This document shows, piece by piece, positions 26,807-36,866 of a stretch of DNA of 64,000 nt. Source of the stretch: Accumulibacter sp036625275 (GTDB lineage Bacteria > Pseudomonadota > Gammaproteobacteria > Burkholderiales > Rhodocyclaceae). Numbering within the stretch: the first letter of the stretch is position 1; each line of letters begins with the position of its first letter. Under the pieces are notes generated by a model. It ran no database searches. It was given only the letters and a program-made list of their open reading frames with translations, and was not told where the DNA came from. The position numbers and the translations under genes are program-made. The DNA lies in assembly GCF_036625275.1 (NCBI RefSeq), contig NZ_JAZKUD010000004.1:96401-160400 (forward strand), read 5' to 3'.

Positions 26807-26847
26807 TGGCTTCCTCCGCGGAGAAACAGGAAAACTACAGGGGAAGA

Positions 26848-27369
26848 CTACAGCGCCGCGAGTTCGCGCAGATAGCGCTGCCAGTTGGCCACGTAGTGAT
26901 CGGCACTATGCTGCAGCCGAGCGACTTCTTCCTCACTGAGCCGGCGGATCACCTTGCCGGGTGAGCCGACGATCAGCGAATGGTCTGCAAAGACCTTGCC
27001 TTCCGGGATCAGCGTGTTGGCGCCGACGATGCAGCCCTGGCCGATCACCGAGCGGTTGAGCAGCACCGAGCCGATGCCGATCAGCGATCCGTCGCCGACG
27101 GTGCAGCCGTGCAGCATCACCAGATGGCCGACGGTGACGTTGCGGCCGATCGTCAGCGGTACGCCTTCGTCGGTGTGCAGGACGCAATGGTCCTGGATGT
27201 TGCTGTTCTCGCCGATCGTGATCGGGTCGTTGTCGCCGCGCGCCGTTGCGTTCCACCAGATCGAGGCGTTTCTGGCCAGGCGGACGTCACCGATCACGGT
27301 GGCATTGGGGGCGACCCAGCTTTGCGGGTCGATCTGGGGGCGCCGGGCGCCGAGGGTGTAAATGGGCAT
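26848..27369 (-). CDS. Gamma-carbonic anhydrase family protein (left-handed beta-helix)
   Basis: This 173-residue hexapeptide-repeat protein of the YrdA/PaaY gamma-carbonic-anhydrase family folds as a trimeric left-handed beta helix. The metal-binding histidines are visible in IQDHCVLHTDEG and VTVGHLVMLHGCTVGDG, with the usual WWNATARGDNDPITIGENSNIQ. Such proteins bind zinc or iron; some hydrate CO2 and some act on CoA thioesters, so enzymatic activity is not assured. It is on the minus strand downstream of the MacAB-type operon, 47 bases from its last gene, so it may be read as a fifth gene of that operon. Confidence 0.9.
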   Translation of the reverse strand: MPIYTLGARRPQIDPQSWVAPNATVIGDVRLARNASIWWNATARGDNDPITIGENSNIQDHCVLHTDEGVPLTIGRNVTVGHLVMLHGCTVGDGSLIGIGSVLLNRSVIGQGCIVGANTLIPEGKVFADHSLIVGSPGKVIRRLSEEEVARLQHSADHYVANWQRYLRELAAL

Positions 27370-27416
27370 GGGGGGGTCTCGCTGAGTGGGCTAAAAAAAG
27401 ATTGTAGCCTGTCGCG

Positions 27417-28630
27417 CTACTGATGGCGCAGCGCCTCGATCGGATCGAGGGCGGCAGCGCGGTGCGCCGGGTAATAGCCGAAGAAGATGCCGATCCCGGC
27501 CGCGACCCCGAAGGCCACCAGGATCGAGGCACCGGAGATGACGATCACCATGTCGGTCAGCGCATTGGTCAGCAGCGCGCCGCCGATGCCGAGAAAGAGC
27601 CCGATCAGACAGCCAGCGACCGAGATCATCAGCGCTTCAAGCAGGAACTGCGCGAGGATGTCCTGCTGGCGCGCGCCGATCGCCATGCGGATGCCGATTT
27701 CGCGCGTGCGTTCGGTCACCGAGACGAGCATGATGTTCATGATCCCGATGCCGCCGACGAGCAGCGAAACCGAGGCGATTGCGCCGAGCAGCACCGACAT
27801 CACGCGGGTCGTCTCGGCCGCCGAGTCGGCCGCTGCGGCGAGGTTGCGAAGATAGAAGTCGTTGTCCTGCCCTTCACGAATGCGATGGCGTTGGCGGAGC
27901 AGTGCGGTCATGCTCTTCTCGACTGCCGGCATCGCCTCGGCCGAAGTCGCCTGCACCATGATCAGGCGCACCGAGCCCGGAAAGGGATTGCCGAAGACCT
28001 TGCGCTGCGCGGTGGTCAGCGGAATGATCACGGTGTCGTCCTGATCGCGGCCGTCGAGGTTCTGCCCTTTCTTGCCGAGGACGCCGACGATCACGAAAGG
28101 GCTCTGGCGGATGCGGATGGTCTTGCCAAGCGGGTCGTCGTTTCCGAACAGATTGTCGGCGGCGGTCTGGCCGATCAGCGCCACCCGCGTTGCTGCGCGC
28201 ACGTCCGAATCGCCAAAAGGGTATCCGCTGACGATCGTCCAGGCGCGTGCGTCGAGATATGGCGGCGTCGTGCCGACCACCGTCGCACTCCAGTTGTTCG
28301 CACCATAGACCAGTTGCTGCGTTCCCTGTTGCACCGGCGCGACATTGCTGACGCCGTCAAGCTCGGCGATCGCCTCGCCGTCGGCGACGGTCAGCGTCGG
28401 GCCGCCGCCGCCGCCGCTGCGCAGGCCGCCGGCACTCGTCGAGCCGGAAATCAGGATGTACAGATTGCTGCCCATGCTGCTGATGGTCTGCGCCACGGCG
28501 TACTGCGCGCCCTGGCCGATGGCCATCATCAATACCACCGAGCCGACGCCGATGACCATCCCGAGCATCGTCAGCATGCTGCGCATGCGGTTCGCACCCA
28601 TCGCCTGCCAGGCTTCGCCGAGCATTGCTT

Positions 28631-28637
<7 letters not shown>
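27417..28637 (-). CDS. MacB-type ABC transporter permease
   Basis: This 406-residue membrane protein of the MacB/FtsX class has one N-terminal helix (MLGMVIGVGSVVLMMAIGQGAQ), a large periplasmic domain (~45-275) and three C-terminal helices (LLGAIASVSLLVGGIGIMNIMLVSVTERTREIG, ISVAGCLIGLFLGIGGALL, and the final GYYPAHRAAALDPIEALR). Such permeases do not transport through themselves; they work as mechanotransmitters with a MacA-like adaptor and TolC. Its start overlaps the ATPase gene by 7 bases. Export of a macrolide, peptide or siderophore is typical for the family; the substrate here is unknown. Confidence 0.9.
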
Positions 28638-29340
<703 letters not shown>

Positions 29341-29341
<1 letters not shown>

Positions 29342-30537
29342 TAGAACAGTCTCATCCCGACGCTGCTCGGCTTGCCGTTGTTGCTGGCGATGTTCTCGCC
29401 AGTGACGACGATGTCGCCAGCCTTGAGATCACCGCCGAGCACTTCGGTGTTGCGGTTGTCGGTGATCCCGAGCGATACGCCGAGCGCCTTCAGTTCGCCA
29501 TTCTCGACGCGATACGCCGTGCCGCTGGCCGTGTCGCGTTTCCTGCCCTTGCCCTTGCTTTCGCCGCTGCTCTCACTCGCCGTTTTCTGTCCGGCGGGCG
29601 TGCGCTCGCTGTCGCTGCTCTCGCTGGGTTTGAAACGCAGCGCCGCGTTGGGCACCAGCAGGACGTTCTGGCGACTGGCGACACCGATGCTGACGTAGGC
29701 TGTCATTCCGGGCAGCAGGATCTGTTCGGGATTGGAGAGCGAAACGCGCACGTTGTAGGTGACGACGTTCTGCTGCGTCGTCGGGTTGAGACGAATCTGC
29801 TGCACTTCGCCCTGGAAGCTGCGGTTCGGGAAGGCGTCGACAGTGAAACGTACCTTTTGTCCTTCGCGGATCTTGCCGATGTCGGCCTCGGCAAAGCTCG
29901 AATCGATACGCATCTCCGAGAGGTCCTGCGCGATCTTGATCAAGGTCGGCGTCTGCAGGCTGGCAGCGACGGTCTGCCCAAGGTCGACGACGCGGTCGAC
30001 GACGACCCCCGACACTGGCGAGCGAATCGTCGTGTAATGGAGGTTGACCTGATCCTTTTCGGCGGCAGCTTTCGCCTGGGCAAGTTGCGCCTCGCTCGAG
30101 CGGCGCGTCTGGACGGCCTGCTCGAGTTCCTGCCGGGAGACATATTCCTGTTCGAACAGGGCTTTCATCCGTGCTTCGCTGGCGCGCGCCAGATCGAGCG
30201 CGGCAGCGACGTTCTGCACATTGGCCGCTGATTGACGGGCTTGTGCGGCGAGCAGCGAGTCGTCGAGTTCGAGCAGTGCCTGGCCTTTCTCAACCTTGTC
30301 GTTGAAGTCGACATAGAGCCTGGTGACCGTCCCGGAAACCTGCGTGCCGACATTGACCAGTACGATCGGGTTGAGCGTGCCGTTGGCCGAGACGGTCTGG
30401 GTGACATCCCCCTTCTCGATGGACTGCAGTTTGTAGCGCTGTTCGAGCGACTGGCTGCTGCTCTGGCGATACCAGTACACAACGCCGGCCGCGAGTGCGA
30501 AGAAGAGGAGGGCCAGGAGACTGCGCGAGTGCTTCAT
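29341..30537 (-). CDS. MacA-type periplasmic adaptor (membrane fusion protein)
   Basis: This 398-residue HlyD/MacA-family adaptor has an N-terminal membrane anchor (LLALLFFALAAGVVYWY). It continues with a first lipoyl half (LNPIVLVNVGTQVSGTVTRLYVDFNDKVEKGQ), a coiled-coil hairpin (~95-165) and the second lipoyl half (TTIRSPVSGVVVDRVVDLGQ). Beta-barrel and membrane-proximal domains follow (QQNVVTYNVRVSLSNPEQILLPGMTAYVSI). A Ser/Lys/Glu-rich insert near residues 305-335 (SSDSERTPAGQK, SKGKGRKRD) is unusual. It links the inner-membrane ABC parts to the TolC-like protein encoded just upstream (4-base overlap). Confidence 0.93.
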
Positions 30538-32300
30538 GGATTGCGGGCTTTCTGCTTGCTGATCGAGAGCAGCAGCGTGCTGTCGAGGGCGCCGATGGAT
30601 CTGGCCAGTGTGGCGCGCGACACGTGCCAGTCGAGCATCGCCTGGATGCGTTGCAGGCGGGCGTTGGCGAGCGCACTCTGGGCGTTGAGGACATCGAGGA
30701 TGTTGCCGACGCCGGCCTTGTAGCGTCCGAGGGCGACACGCTCGGAATGCTCGGCGCTGGCCAGCAGGTCGGCAGTGGTACGAAGGGTCTGGGTCGCCGT
30801 GCTGAGGCTCTGATAGGCTTCCCAGACATCGAGCGCGACCTGCTGGCGGACGTTGTCGCGACGGGCGCTCTGGACCTCGGTCTGGGCGGCGGCGGCGCGA
30901 ACCCGGTAGGTGGTGTTGAAGCCGGAGAAGATCGGCAGGTTAACCGTCAGCCCGATCGAGTTGCCGTGGGCCGAAGCACTGCCCAGGTCTGTCCACTGCG
31001 GGCCGGCGCTCAGTGACAGTGTTGGCAGGCCGGTGGCGCGGGCGTAATCGACGCCGGCTTCAGCGGCCCGGAGTTCGGCTTCAGCGGCCTTGAGTTCGGG
31101 GCGGCGTGCGCGTGCTTCATCGATCAGCGCCGCGACGTCGCCGGTGAAACTGGCGTCGGGGGTGGCTGATGGAATCTCGTCGAGCAACAGGCTCTGATTG
31201 GCGTCGAGCCCCATGACATTGGCCAGGCGGCCGAAGGCGTTCCTGAGCACGCCTTCGGCGCGGATGCGGGTGAGCGTTGCCTGCGACCAGGCGGTCTGTG
31301 CCTGCAGGCGGTCGGCGGGGGTGCCGGTGCCGACGCGGTAGCGGACTTCGGCGGCGGTGAGGCTCTCGCGGCTGGCGTTTTCTGATTCGCGGGCGGCGGT
31401 CACTGCCGCGCGCGCGGCCTGGGTGTTGTAATAAGCCTGCACGGCATTGAGAAAGACGCTCTGGACGGTTGCGTCGAGCGTCGAGCTGGCGGCGCTCAGC
31501 ACTTGCCGCGCGATTTCAAGATTCGCCGAACGCGCGCCGAAGTCATACAGCAGCCAGGAGAACGTCAGCGAAGCGTTGCGCTGTCTGGTGGTCTGCGAGT
31601 CGACCCTGGCCCGGCTGGCGCTGACCTGGCCATCGAGCCCCGGCAGGAAGTCGGACTGCGCGATGCCGACCTGGGCGGCCTGGACGCGTGCGTACGACCA
31701 GGCCTCGCGGGTGGTCGGGTTGCGACACAGGGCGAGATCGACGACTTCGAGAATGCCATAGGCGGCGTCGGCTGGCAGCGGCTGACAGGACAGTGCACTG
31801 CCGGCCAGCGCCGGGCGCGGCGGTGTGAAGGTGCGTGTGGCGAAGGGATCGCTGATTTCCAGCGCCGGCAGATCGGCTGCCAGCGCCGTCAGCAGGGTGG
31901 CGATGGCGAGGCGGCAGCCGTTGGCGAAGCGTCTGGCGCACGGGGCGCGGGGCGGTCGCGAAGTCGGGTGCGAATGAAAGTGTTGGGCAGATACCCGGCT
32001 CCCCTCCCCCCTCGCGGGGGAGGGGTTGGGGGAAAGGGGGAGTCCCTGTCCTCGCAGCGGCCGCCAGAGCAGACCTGGCTCTGGCCAGATGCTTTCGCAA
32101 GGATTTGATGAAACGAACTGGTGTGTAACGATTGCCCTTCTCCCCAACCCCGGCCCGCGCTGCATCGCGGGCCGGCTGCGACGGCGCAGAGCAGTGCTTT
32201 GCCAAACCCCGCCTTCACCCCCGCGCGGGGGGAGGGCGATCACCGATGCCAACGTCTCTTCATCGGAAAAAGTCCTTCGACCAACACCGTTCATTCTCAC
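30534..32300 (-). CDS. TolC-family outer-membrane efflux protein (start uncertain)
   Basis: This is an outer-membrane channel of the TolC family, about 430-460 residues in its real extent. It shows the two-fold repeat of the family: ADAAYGILEVVDLALCRNPTTREAWSYARVQAAQVG near the start, WLLYDFGARSANLEIA, then TLSLSAGPQW, VNLPIFSGFNTTYRVRAA and the closing RYKAGVGNILDVLNAQSALANARLQ. The open frame runs to 32300, but the first ~105 codons are non-coding dispersed repeat sequence (31.97-32.05 kb). No good ATG with a ribosome site lies near the hydrophobic leader (RLAIATLLTALAADLPA, about 31870-31920). The repeats may have damaged the original 5' end. It heads the four-gene efflux operon. Confidence 0.8.
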   Translation of the reverse strand: MRMNGVGRRTFSDEETLASVIALPPRGGEGGVWQSTALRRRSRPAMQRGPGLGRRAIVTHQFVSSNPCESIWPEPGLLWRPLRGQGLPLSPNPSPARGEGSRVSAQHFHSHPTSRPPRAPCARRFANGCRLAIATLLTALAADLPALEISDPFATRTFTPPRPALAGSALSCQPLPADAAYGILEVVDLALCRNPTTREAWSYARVQAAQVGIAQSDFLPGLDGQVSASRARVDSQTTRQRNASLTFSWLLYDFGARSANLEIARQVLSAASSTLDATVQSVFLNAVQAYYNTQAARAAVTAARESENASRESLTAAEVRYRVGTGTPADRLQAQTAWSQATLTRIRAEGVLRNAFGRLANVMGLDANQSLLLDEIPSATPDASFTGDVAALIDEARARRPELKAAEAELRAAEAGVDYARATGLPTLSLSAGPQWTDLGSASAHGNSIGLTVNLPIFSGFNTTYRVRAAAAQTEVQSARRDNVRQQVALDVWEAYQSLSTATQTLRTTADLLASAEHSERVALGRYKAGVGNILDVLNAQSALANARLQRIQAMLDWHVSRATLARSIGALDSTLLLSISKQKARNP

Positions 32301-32488
32301 CCCGAGAAGTCGGTCGGGATGTGGTGTAAGCCATTTTTCGCTAGTATAGCCAGCCTGGCCGCGGTTTCGCGCGCTTACGGGCTGGCGGGGTGTTCTGCAG
32401 GGATTTTATGTGTGAACAAATGTTTCCGGCCAGGAAGGTAAGCGTCGTGCGTCGCTGACGCAACTTTGACATTCACAGGACCCGGACG
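32301..32488. other. Divergent intergenic region with a palindromic repeat
   Basis: This separates the efflux operon from the DUF3301 gene. GTCGCTGACGCAACTTTGAC at 32451-32470 is a diverged copy, in inverse orientation, of the repeat family at 18.55 and 35.7 kb. No clear promoter was identified. Confidence 0.5.
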
Positions 32489-32839
32489 ATGCCCTGGATG
32501 GAGATGATCAGCCTGTTTGTGCTGCTGGCCGTCGGCTGGTTCTGGTACGACAGCTTCCAGGCGCGCGAGGCCGGCATGCGTGCCGCGCGCGCGGCGTGCG
32601 CGGCAGAAGACCTGCTCCTGCTCGACGACACCGTCGCGCTCGGCTCGCTGCGCCCGGCGCGCGATGACGAAGGTCGGTTGCGCCTGCGCCGGGTCTACCA
32701 TTTCGAATACAGCGATACCGGCGACAATCGCCGGGATGGCCAGGTCACCCTGCTCGGCAGCGAGTTGCTGATGCTGCACCTGCCGCAGGCGCAACGGCCC
32801 TGGCGGCATCTGATGGCGAACGGCAGCGAGGGCGAGTAG
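32489..32839 (+). CDS. DUF3301 family small membrane protein
   Basis: This 116-residue protein of the DUF3301 type has one N-terminal membrane helix (MEMISLFVLLAVGWFWYDSFQAREAGMRAA). Its conserved cytoplasmic part has ACAAEDLLLLDDTVAL, RLRRVYHFEYSDTGDNRRDGQVTLLGSELL and LPQ. Its role is not known. It lies 90 bases before the CoA-transferase gene and has no clear operon partner. Confidence 0.8.
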   Translation: MPWMEMISLFVLLAVGWFWYDSFQAREAGMRAARAACAAEDLLLLDDTVALGSLRPARDDEGRLRLRRVYHFEYSDTGDNRRDGQVTLLGSELLMLHLPQAQRPWRHLMANGSEGE

Positions 32840-32929
32840 ATCCGCCGGTATTGCCGATGATTGTATGATCTGATCCGGGCCAACGTTCGGAAATCTCGCT
32901 CAACTCGCTCAATACGAGAGGAAACCACC

Positions 32930-34882
32930 ATGCGCAGCAAGATCGTGACTGCCGATGAAGCCATCGCACTGATCCGGGATGGCGATACCCTGGCCAGTAC
33001 CGGGTTCGTCCAGACCGGCTTCGCCGAAGCCCTGTTGTCGGCCCTGGAGCGTCGTTTCCTGACCACCGGCAGCCCGAAAAACCTGACCCTGTTCGCCGCC
33101 GCCGGTCAGGGCGACGGCAAGACCCTGGGACTCAATCATCTGGGCCACGCAGGCCTGCTGCGCCGGGTGGTGGCGGGCCACTGGGCGCGCATGCCGAAAG
33201 TGGCGCAACTGGCACTCGGCAACCGCATCCAGGCCTATAACCTGCCGCAGGGGATCATCTGTCAGTTGTTCCGGGATCTGGCCGCCGGCAAACCAGGGTC
33301 GTTCTCCAAAGTCGGACTGCACACCTTCGTCGATCCCCGCTACGGCGGCGGTCGGATCAATGCCGCCACCACCCGGGACATCGTCAGTCTCGTCGAAGTC
33401 GCCGACGAGGAGTGGCTGTTCTACAAGGTCGGCAGAGTCAACGTCGCCTTCGTGCGCGGGACCACCGCCGATACCTTCGGCAACATCACGATGGAGCGGG
33501 AAGCCTTGACCCTCAACAACCTCGCCATGGCAATGGCGGCCAAGAACAGTAACGGCATCGTGATCGCCCAGGTCGAAAGGATCGCCGAGCGCAGCGGGCT
33601 ACCGCCGCGGCAGGTCAAGATTCCAGGGATTCTGGTCGATTGCGTGGTCGTGGCCGAACCCGCCCAGCACATGCAGACGCTGGTGACCCCGTACAACGCG
33701 GCTTACGCCGGCGAGTTCCGGGTTCCCCAGGCCAGTCTGGTGTCGACGCCACTGACCGACCGCAAAATCATCGCCCGCCGTGCCGCTTTCGAATTGCCAC
33801 CCAACGGCATCATCAATCTCGGAGTCGGCATGCCCGAAGGCGTGGCGACGGTTGCCAAGGAGGAGCGCATCTCGCACCTGCTGACCATGACCGTTGAATC
33901 CGGCCTGATCGGCGGGATTCCCGCGACCGGGGGTGACTTCGGGACCGGCGTCAACATGGATGCGGTGATCGACGAGAATCAGCAGTTCGACTTCTACGAC
34001 GGGGGCGGCCTGGACATGGCGTGCCTCGGCATGGCCGAATGCGATGCCGCCGGCAATGTCAACGTCAGCCGTTTCGGCGGCCGCCTGACCGGCGCCGGCG
34101 GTTTCATCAACATCAGCCAGAACGCCCGCCTGGTGGTGTTCGCCGGCACCTTCACCGGCAATGGTCTGAAGGTCGAGGTCAATGACGGCAGGCTGCGAAT
34201 CGTTCAGGAGGGTCGGCAGCGGAAGTTCATCAAGAAAGTCGAGCAGATCACCTTCAATGGCCAGTACGCCTACGATCGCGACAAGCCGGTCTATTACGTC
34301 ACCGAACGTTGCGTCTTCCGTCGGGTCAGGGGCGGGCTGGCATTGATCGAGGTGGCGCCCGGCATCGACGTTGACCGGGACATTCTGCCGAACATGGATT
34401 TCGAGCCGATCGTCGGTGAATACGGCGAAATGGATGCCCGCATCTTCAATGCCAACCCGATGGGTCTGGAGGCTGAACTGCTCAACCTGTCCCTGCCGGA
34501 GCGGGTCATTTACGATCCCGAGCGCAACATCCTGTTTCTCAACTTCGAGGGCATGCATGTCCGGGTGGTCGAGGACGTGCAGGCGATCTGGGACATTTGC
34601 GAGCTGCGCTGCCGGGCGGCCGGCAAGCGGGTCGGGGTGATCATCAACTACGATCGCTTTCGCATCAACCAGGACATGTACGACGCCTATGCCGAAATGG
34701 ACCGCTACTTCCTGGCTAACTATTTCAGCCAGATCACTCGCTACGCCACCAGCGCCTTCCTGCGCGCCAAACTGGGCGAAGCCTTCTCGGCGCGCAGCAT
34801 CGCGCCGCACATCTTTGAACGCCGCGAGGAAGCGCAGGCCTTCCTGGCCGGACGGGGGGGTGACGCCAGCGGCTCGAACTGA
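32930..34882 (+). CDS. Acyl-CoA:acetate/propionate-type CoA-transferase with C-terminal extension
   Basis: This 650-residue fused alpha-beta CoA-transferase moves CoA between short acyl groups (propionate, acetate, 3-ketoacids). The start at 32930 follows GAGAGGAAACC. The alpha half opens KIVTADEAIALIRDGDTLASTGFVQTG and has LFAAAGQGDGKTLGLNHLG. The beta half has PPNGIINLGVGMPEGVA and the catalytic glutamate in TVESGLIGGIPATGG near residue 324, then DGGGLDMACLGMAE. Typical members end near 520-530 residues. Here ~120 further residues follow (LPERVIYDPERNILFLNFEGM ... AFLRAKLGEAF) as a distinct domain of unknown role. It may serve propionate or polyhydroxyalkanoate metabolism, which is inference. 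Confidence 0.9.
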   Translation: MRSKIVTADEAIALIRDGDTLASTGFVQTGFAEALLSALERRFLTTGSPKNLTLFAAAGQGDGKTLGLNHLGHAGLLRRVVAGHWARMPKVAQLALGNRIQAYNLPQGIICQLFRDLAAGKPGSFSKVGLHTFVDPRYGGGRINAATTRDIVSLVEVADEEWLFYKVGRVNVAFVRGTTADTFGNITMEREALTLNNLAMAMAAKNSNGIVIAQVERIAERSGLPPRQVKIPGILVDCVVVAEPAQHMQTLVTPYNAAYAGEFRVPQASLVSTPLTDRKIIARRAAFELPPNGIINLGVGMPEGVATVAKEERISHLLTMTVESGLIGGIPATGGDFGTGVNMDAVIDENQQFDFYDGGGLDMACLGMAECDAAGNVNVSRFGGRLTGAGGFINISQNARLVVFAGTFTGNGLKVEVNDGRLRIVQEGRQRKFIKKVEQITFNGQYAYDRDKPVYYVTERCVFRRVRGGLALIEVAPGIDVDRDILPNMDFEPIVGEYGEMDARIFNANPMGLEAELLNLSLPERVIYDPERNILFLNFEGMHVRVVEDVQAIWDICELRCRAAGKRVGVIINYDRFRINQDMYDAYAEMDRYFLANYFSQITRYATSAFLRAKLGEAFSARSIAPHIFERREEAQAFLAGRGGDASGSN

Positions 34883-34983
34883 ATTCGCCCGGCACCCTGG
34901 CGCGGCCGGAAAACTGCTCAAGCGGAGCAACACGCGTAGTAAGATGGCTGCCCGCAAACCTTCGACTGGTCAGGAAATAGATC

Positions 34984-35679
34984 ATGCTCAAACTGTTCAT
35001 CGGCAACAAAAATTACTCTTCGTGGTCGATGCGTGCCGGGGTGCTCATCGGGCAGGCCGGCATCGCCTGCGAAGAAGTCGTCGTGCGCTTCGACTCCTTC
35101 GCTGCCGGTTCAAACTTCAGACGGACCATGGCGGCCATCAGTCCCACGGGCAAGGTGCCGGTCCTGGTGGACACTGAGGTCGGCCACGGACTGGTCGTCT
35201 GGGATACCCTGGCGATTGCCGAATATCTGGCCGAGAAGTTCCCGGAGAAAGCCTTGTGGCCGCGAGACTGGGCGGCACGGGCGCAGGCTCGCAGCGTGTG
35301 TGCCGAGATGCATTCCGGCTTTACGGGTTTGCGCTCCCATTGCCCGATGAACATCGAGGCGTCACTCCCCGCCACGGGCCAGCTCGTCTGGCGCGACCAG
35401 CCGGCGGTGCGCGCCGATGTCGAACGGATCGTTGGCATGTGGTGTGACCTGCTGCGCACAGGAGGCGGGCCAATGCTCTTTGGCGAGTTTTCGATTGCCG
35501 ACGCCTACTTCGCCCCGGTGGTGATGCGACTGAAAACCTATGCCTTGCCCGTCCCGGCAGAGGTGAGCGCGTACATGACACGCGTGTGTACCTTGCCGGG
35601 TGTGCAGGCGTGGGTCGATGGCGCGCTGTCTGAAAAAGACTTCCTCGATTTCGAAGAACCCTATCGCCTGCAGCGCTGA
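34984..35679 (+). CDS. Glutathione S-transferase family protein
   Basis: This 231-residue cytosolic GST has the thioredoxin-like N-terminal domain (LFIGNKNYSSWSMRAGVLIGQAGI, with the likely catalytic Ser in YSSWSMR; then SPTGKVPVLVD and WDTLAIAEYLAEKFPE). An all-helical C-terminal domain follows (~90-225), with FGEFSIADAYFAPVVMRL. Substrate specificity cannot be inferred. It stands alone after the CoA-transferase gene. Confidence 0.9.
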   Translation: MLKLFIGNKNYSSWSMRAGVLIGQAGIACEEVVVRFDSFAAGSNFRRTMAAISPTGKVPVLVDTEVGHGLVVWDTLAIAEYLAEKFPEKALWPRDWAARAQARSVCAEMHSGFTGLRSHCPMNIEASLPATGQLVWRDQPAVRADVERIVGMWCDLLRTGGGPMLFGEFSIADAYFAPVVMRLKTYALPVPAEVSAYMTRVCTLPGVQAWVDGALSEKDFLDFEEPYRLQR

Positions 35680-35714
35680 GCACAGCGCACTGCGGCAGGA
35701 CCGCAATCCCTTAA

Positions 35715-35837
35715 TGAAAGTCGCGTCAGCGACTCTCGACTCCGGGCAAGCAAGGACGCGGCGCAGTTGACGTTTATGCGCCGAGTCCGCCGAGAGTTGC
35801 CGGTTGCGCTGCGCCGTTCGCGCTGACGCGACTTTCA
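35715..35837. repeat. Inverted pair of dispersed palindromic (REP-like) repeats
   Basis: TGAAAGTCGCGTCAGCGACT at 35715-35734 and CGCTGACGCGACTTTCA at 35821-35837 are near-perfect inverted copies about 85 bases apart. Related sequences occur at 18550-18565 and 32451-32470. The layout, in an intergenic space and in inverted pairs, is that of a REP/BIME-type element. Confidence 0.7.
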
Positions 35838-35904
35838 CATGAACTCTTCCCGTCCCGCGCCGGGTCAAACTAGGCGTGCGCGGCATCCCGCCCTCTGCCA
35901 CGGC

Positions 35905-36813
35905 TCAGAGTTTCGGTGGGGCCGGGCTGACCGGTGGTCTGGCCTCGGATCGGTGTACGGTGCCTGGCGGTGTTGCCGGACGCGCAGTGACGTTGGCAAA
36001 ACTCGCTTTGCACTTGATCCCTGCCGGAATCTTCAAGCCTGGATTCGGCAACTCTAGCCGCACGCCGAAGGTCCCGCTTGCCGGATCATGCACACGGTCG
36101 ATGACCTTCACCGTAGCCTTGTGACGGCCGCCCACGGGTACCTCCGGGAGGACGTCAGCCGTTTGCCCCATGGCCAATTTGCCAAACGCATCCAGAGGCA
36201 TGAGGACTTCGACATACAGCGTCGCCACGTCGGCCAGGCGCAAGATCGGTTTGCGCAAGTCGCGATTGTCCGCCAGTTCGCCGGCGTGTAGCAGCCGATC
36301 GACCACCACGCCGTTGATCGGACTCTTCAAGGTGCGCAGACGAAGTTGCTCCGATAGGCGCCGATGCTCGATTTCGGCCAGCCGGCGATCGTCACGCGCT
36401 TCCACCAGTTCGGCTTCGGCCAGGCGCTTCTCGGTCAGCGCCTCGTCCCGATCGTGAAGCGAAATGAACGACTGCCCCGCCAGCTTTTCCCGGCGGAGAT
36501 ACTTCGTGGTTGAGAACTCGACCCGGCTTTCACCGGTCTTGATGCGTCCCTGCATGGTCGAACGATAACGCGCGGCGTCGGTCGCTGCGCGCTCGACCCC
36601 GGAATCCAGCGTCACCAGCACCTGCCCACTTTTCACCACGTCGCCGCGATCAACCCACACCTTTTCGATCAGTCCTTCGCTCGCCGCCCGCACGTCAACC
36701 GACCTGCTCGGTTCGATGATGCAGTCAAATTCGCCGGCAATCACCTTTCCCGCCAGCAACAGCAGAACAAGAACCGCCTTCTGTCGATCGCCAAGCCCAT
36801 TGCCATCCTTCAT
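35905..36813 (-). CDS. HlyD/CusB-type periplasmic adaptor of the putative giant-protein exporter
   Basis: This periplasmic adaptor of 302 residues has an N-terminal hydrophobic leader (AVLVLLLLAGKVIAGEF) and a first lipoyl half (SRSVDVRAASEGLIEKVWVDRGDVVKSGQVL). An alpha-hairpin (~75-145) is followed by a second lipoyl half (LRTLKSPINGVVVDRLLHAGELAD) and a beta-barrel (DVATLYVEVLMPLDAFGKLAMGQTADVLPEVPVGG). The start at 36813 has GAAAGGAAACGG before it; a GTG at 36867 that touches the SecA-like gene's stop is possible. It ends with a Pro-rich tail. It is the last gene of the four-gene operon, where it should bridge inner and outer membranes. No TolC-like gene belongs to this operon. Confidence 0.85.
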   Translation of the reverse strand: MKDGNGLGDRQKAVLVLLLLAGKVIAGEFDCIIEPSRSVDVRAASEGLIEKVWVDRGDVVKSGQVLVTLDSGVERAATDAARYRSTMQGRIKTGESRVEFSTTKYLRREKLAGQSFISLHDRDEALTEKRLAEAELVEARDDRRLAEIEHRRLSEQLRLRTLKSPINGVVVDRLLHAGELADNRDLRKPILRLADVATLYVEVLMPLDAFGKLAMGQTADVLPEVPVGGRHKATVKVIDRVHDPASGTFGVRLELPNPGLKIPAGIKCKASFANVTARPATPPGTVHRSEARPPVSPAPPKL

Positions 36814-36866
36814 TCCGTTTCCTTTCGTCCCTTCACCTTTTCGTCTACTTGTCTTGCCGCCCGCCA

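Noticed and set aside
32930..34882. Possible split into separate alpha and beta CoA-transferase genes
   Set aside because: The frame is continuous, and fused forms are normal in this CoA-transferase class.
33599..34957. 452-codon minus-strand frame opposite the CoA-transferase
   Set aside because: Shadow of a conserved enzyme gene; no recognisable domain.
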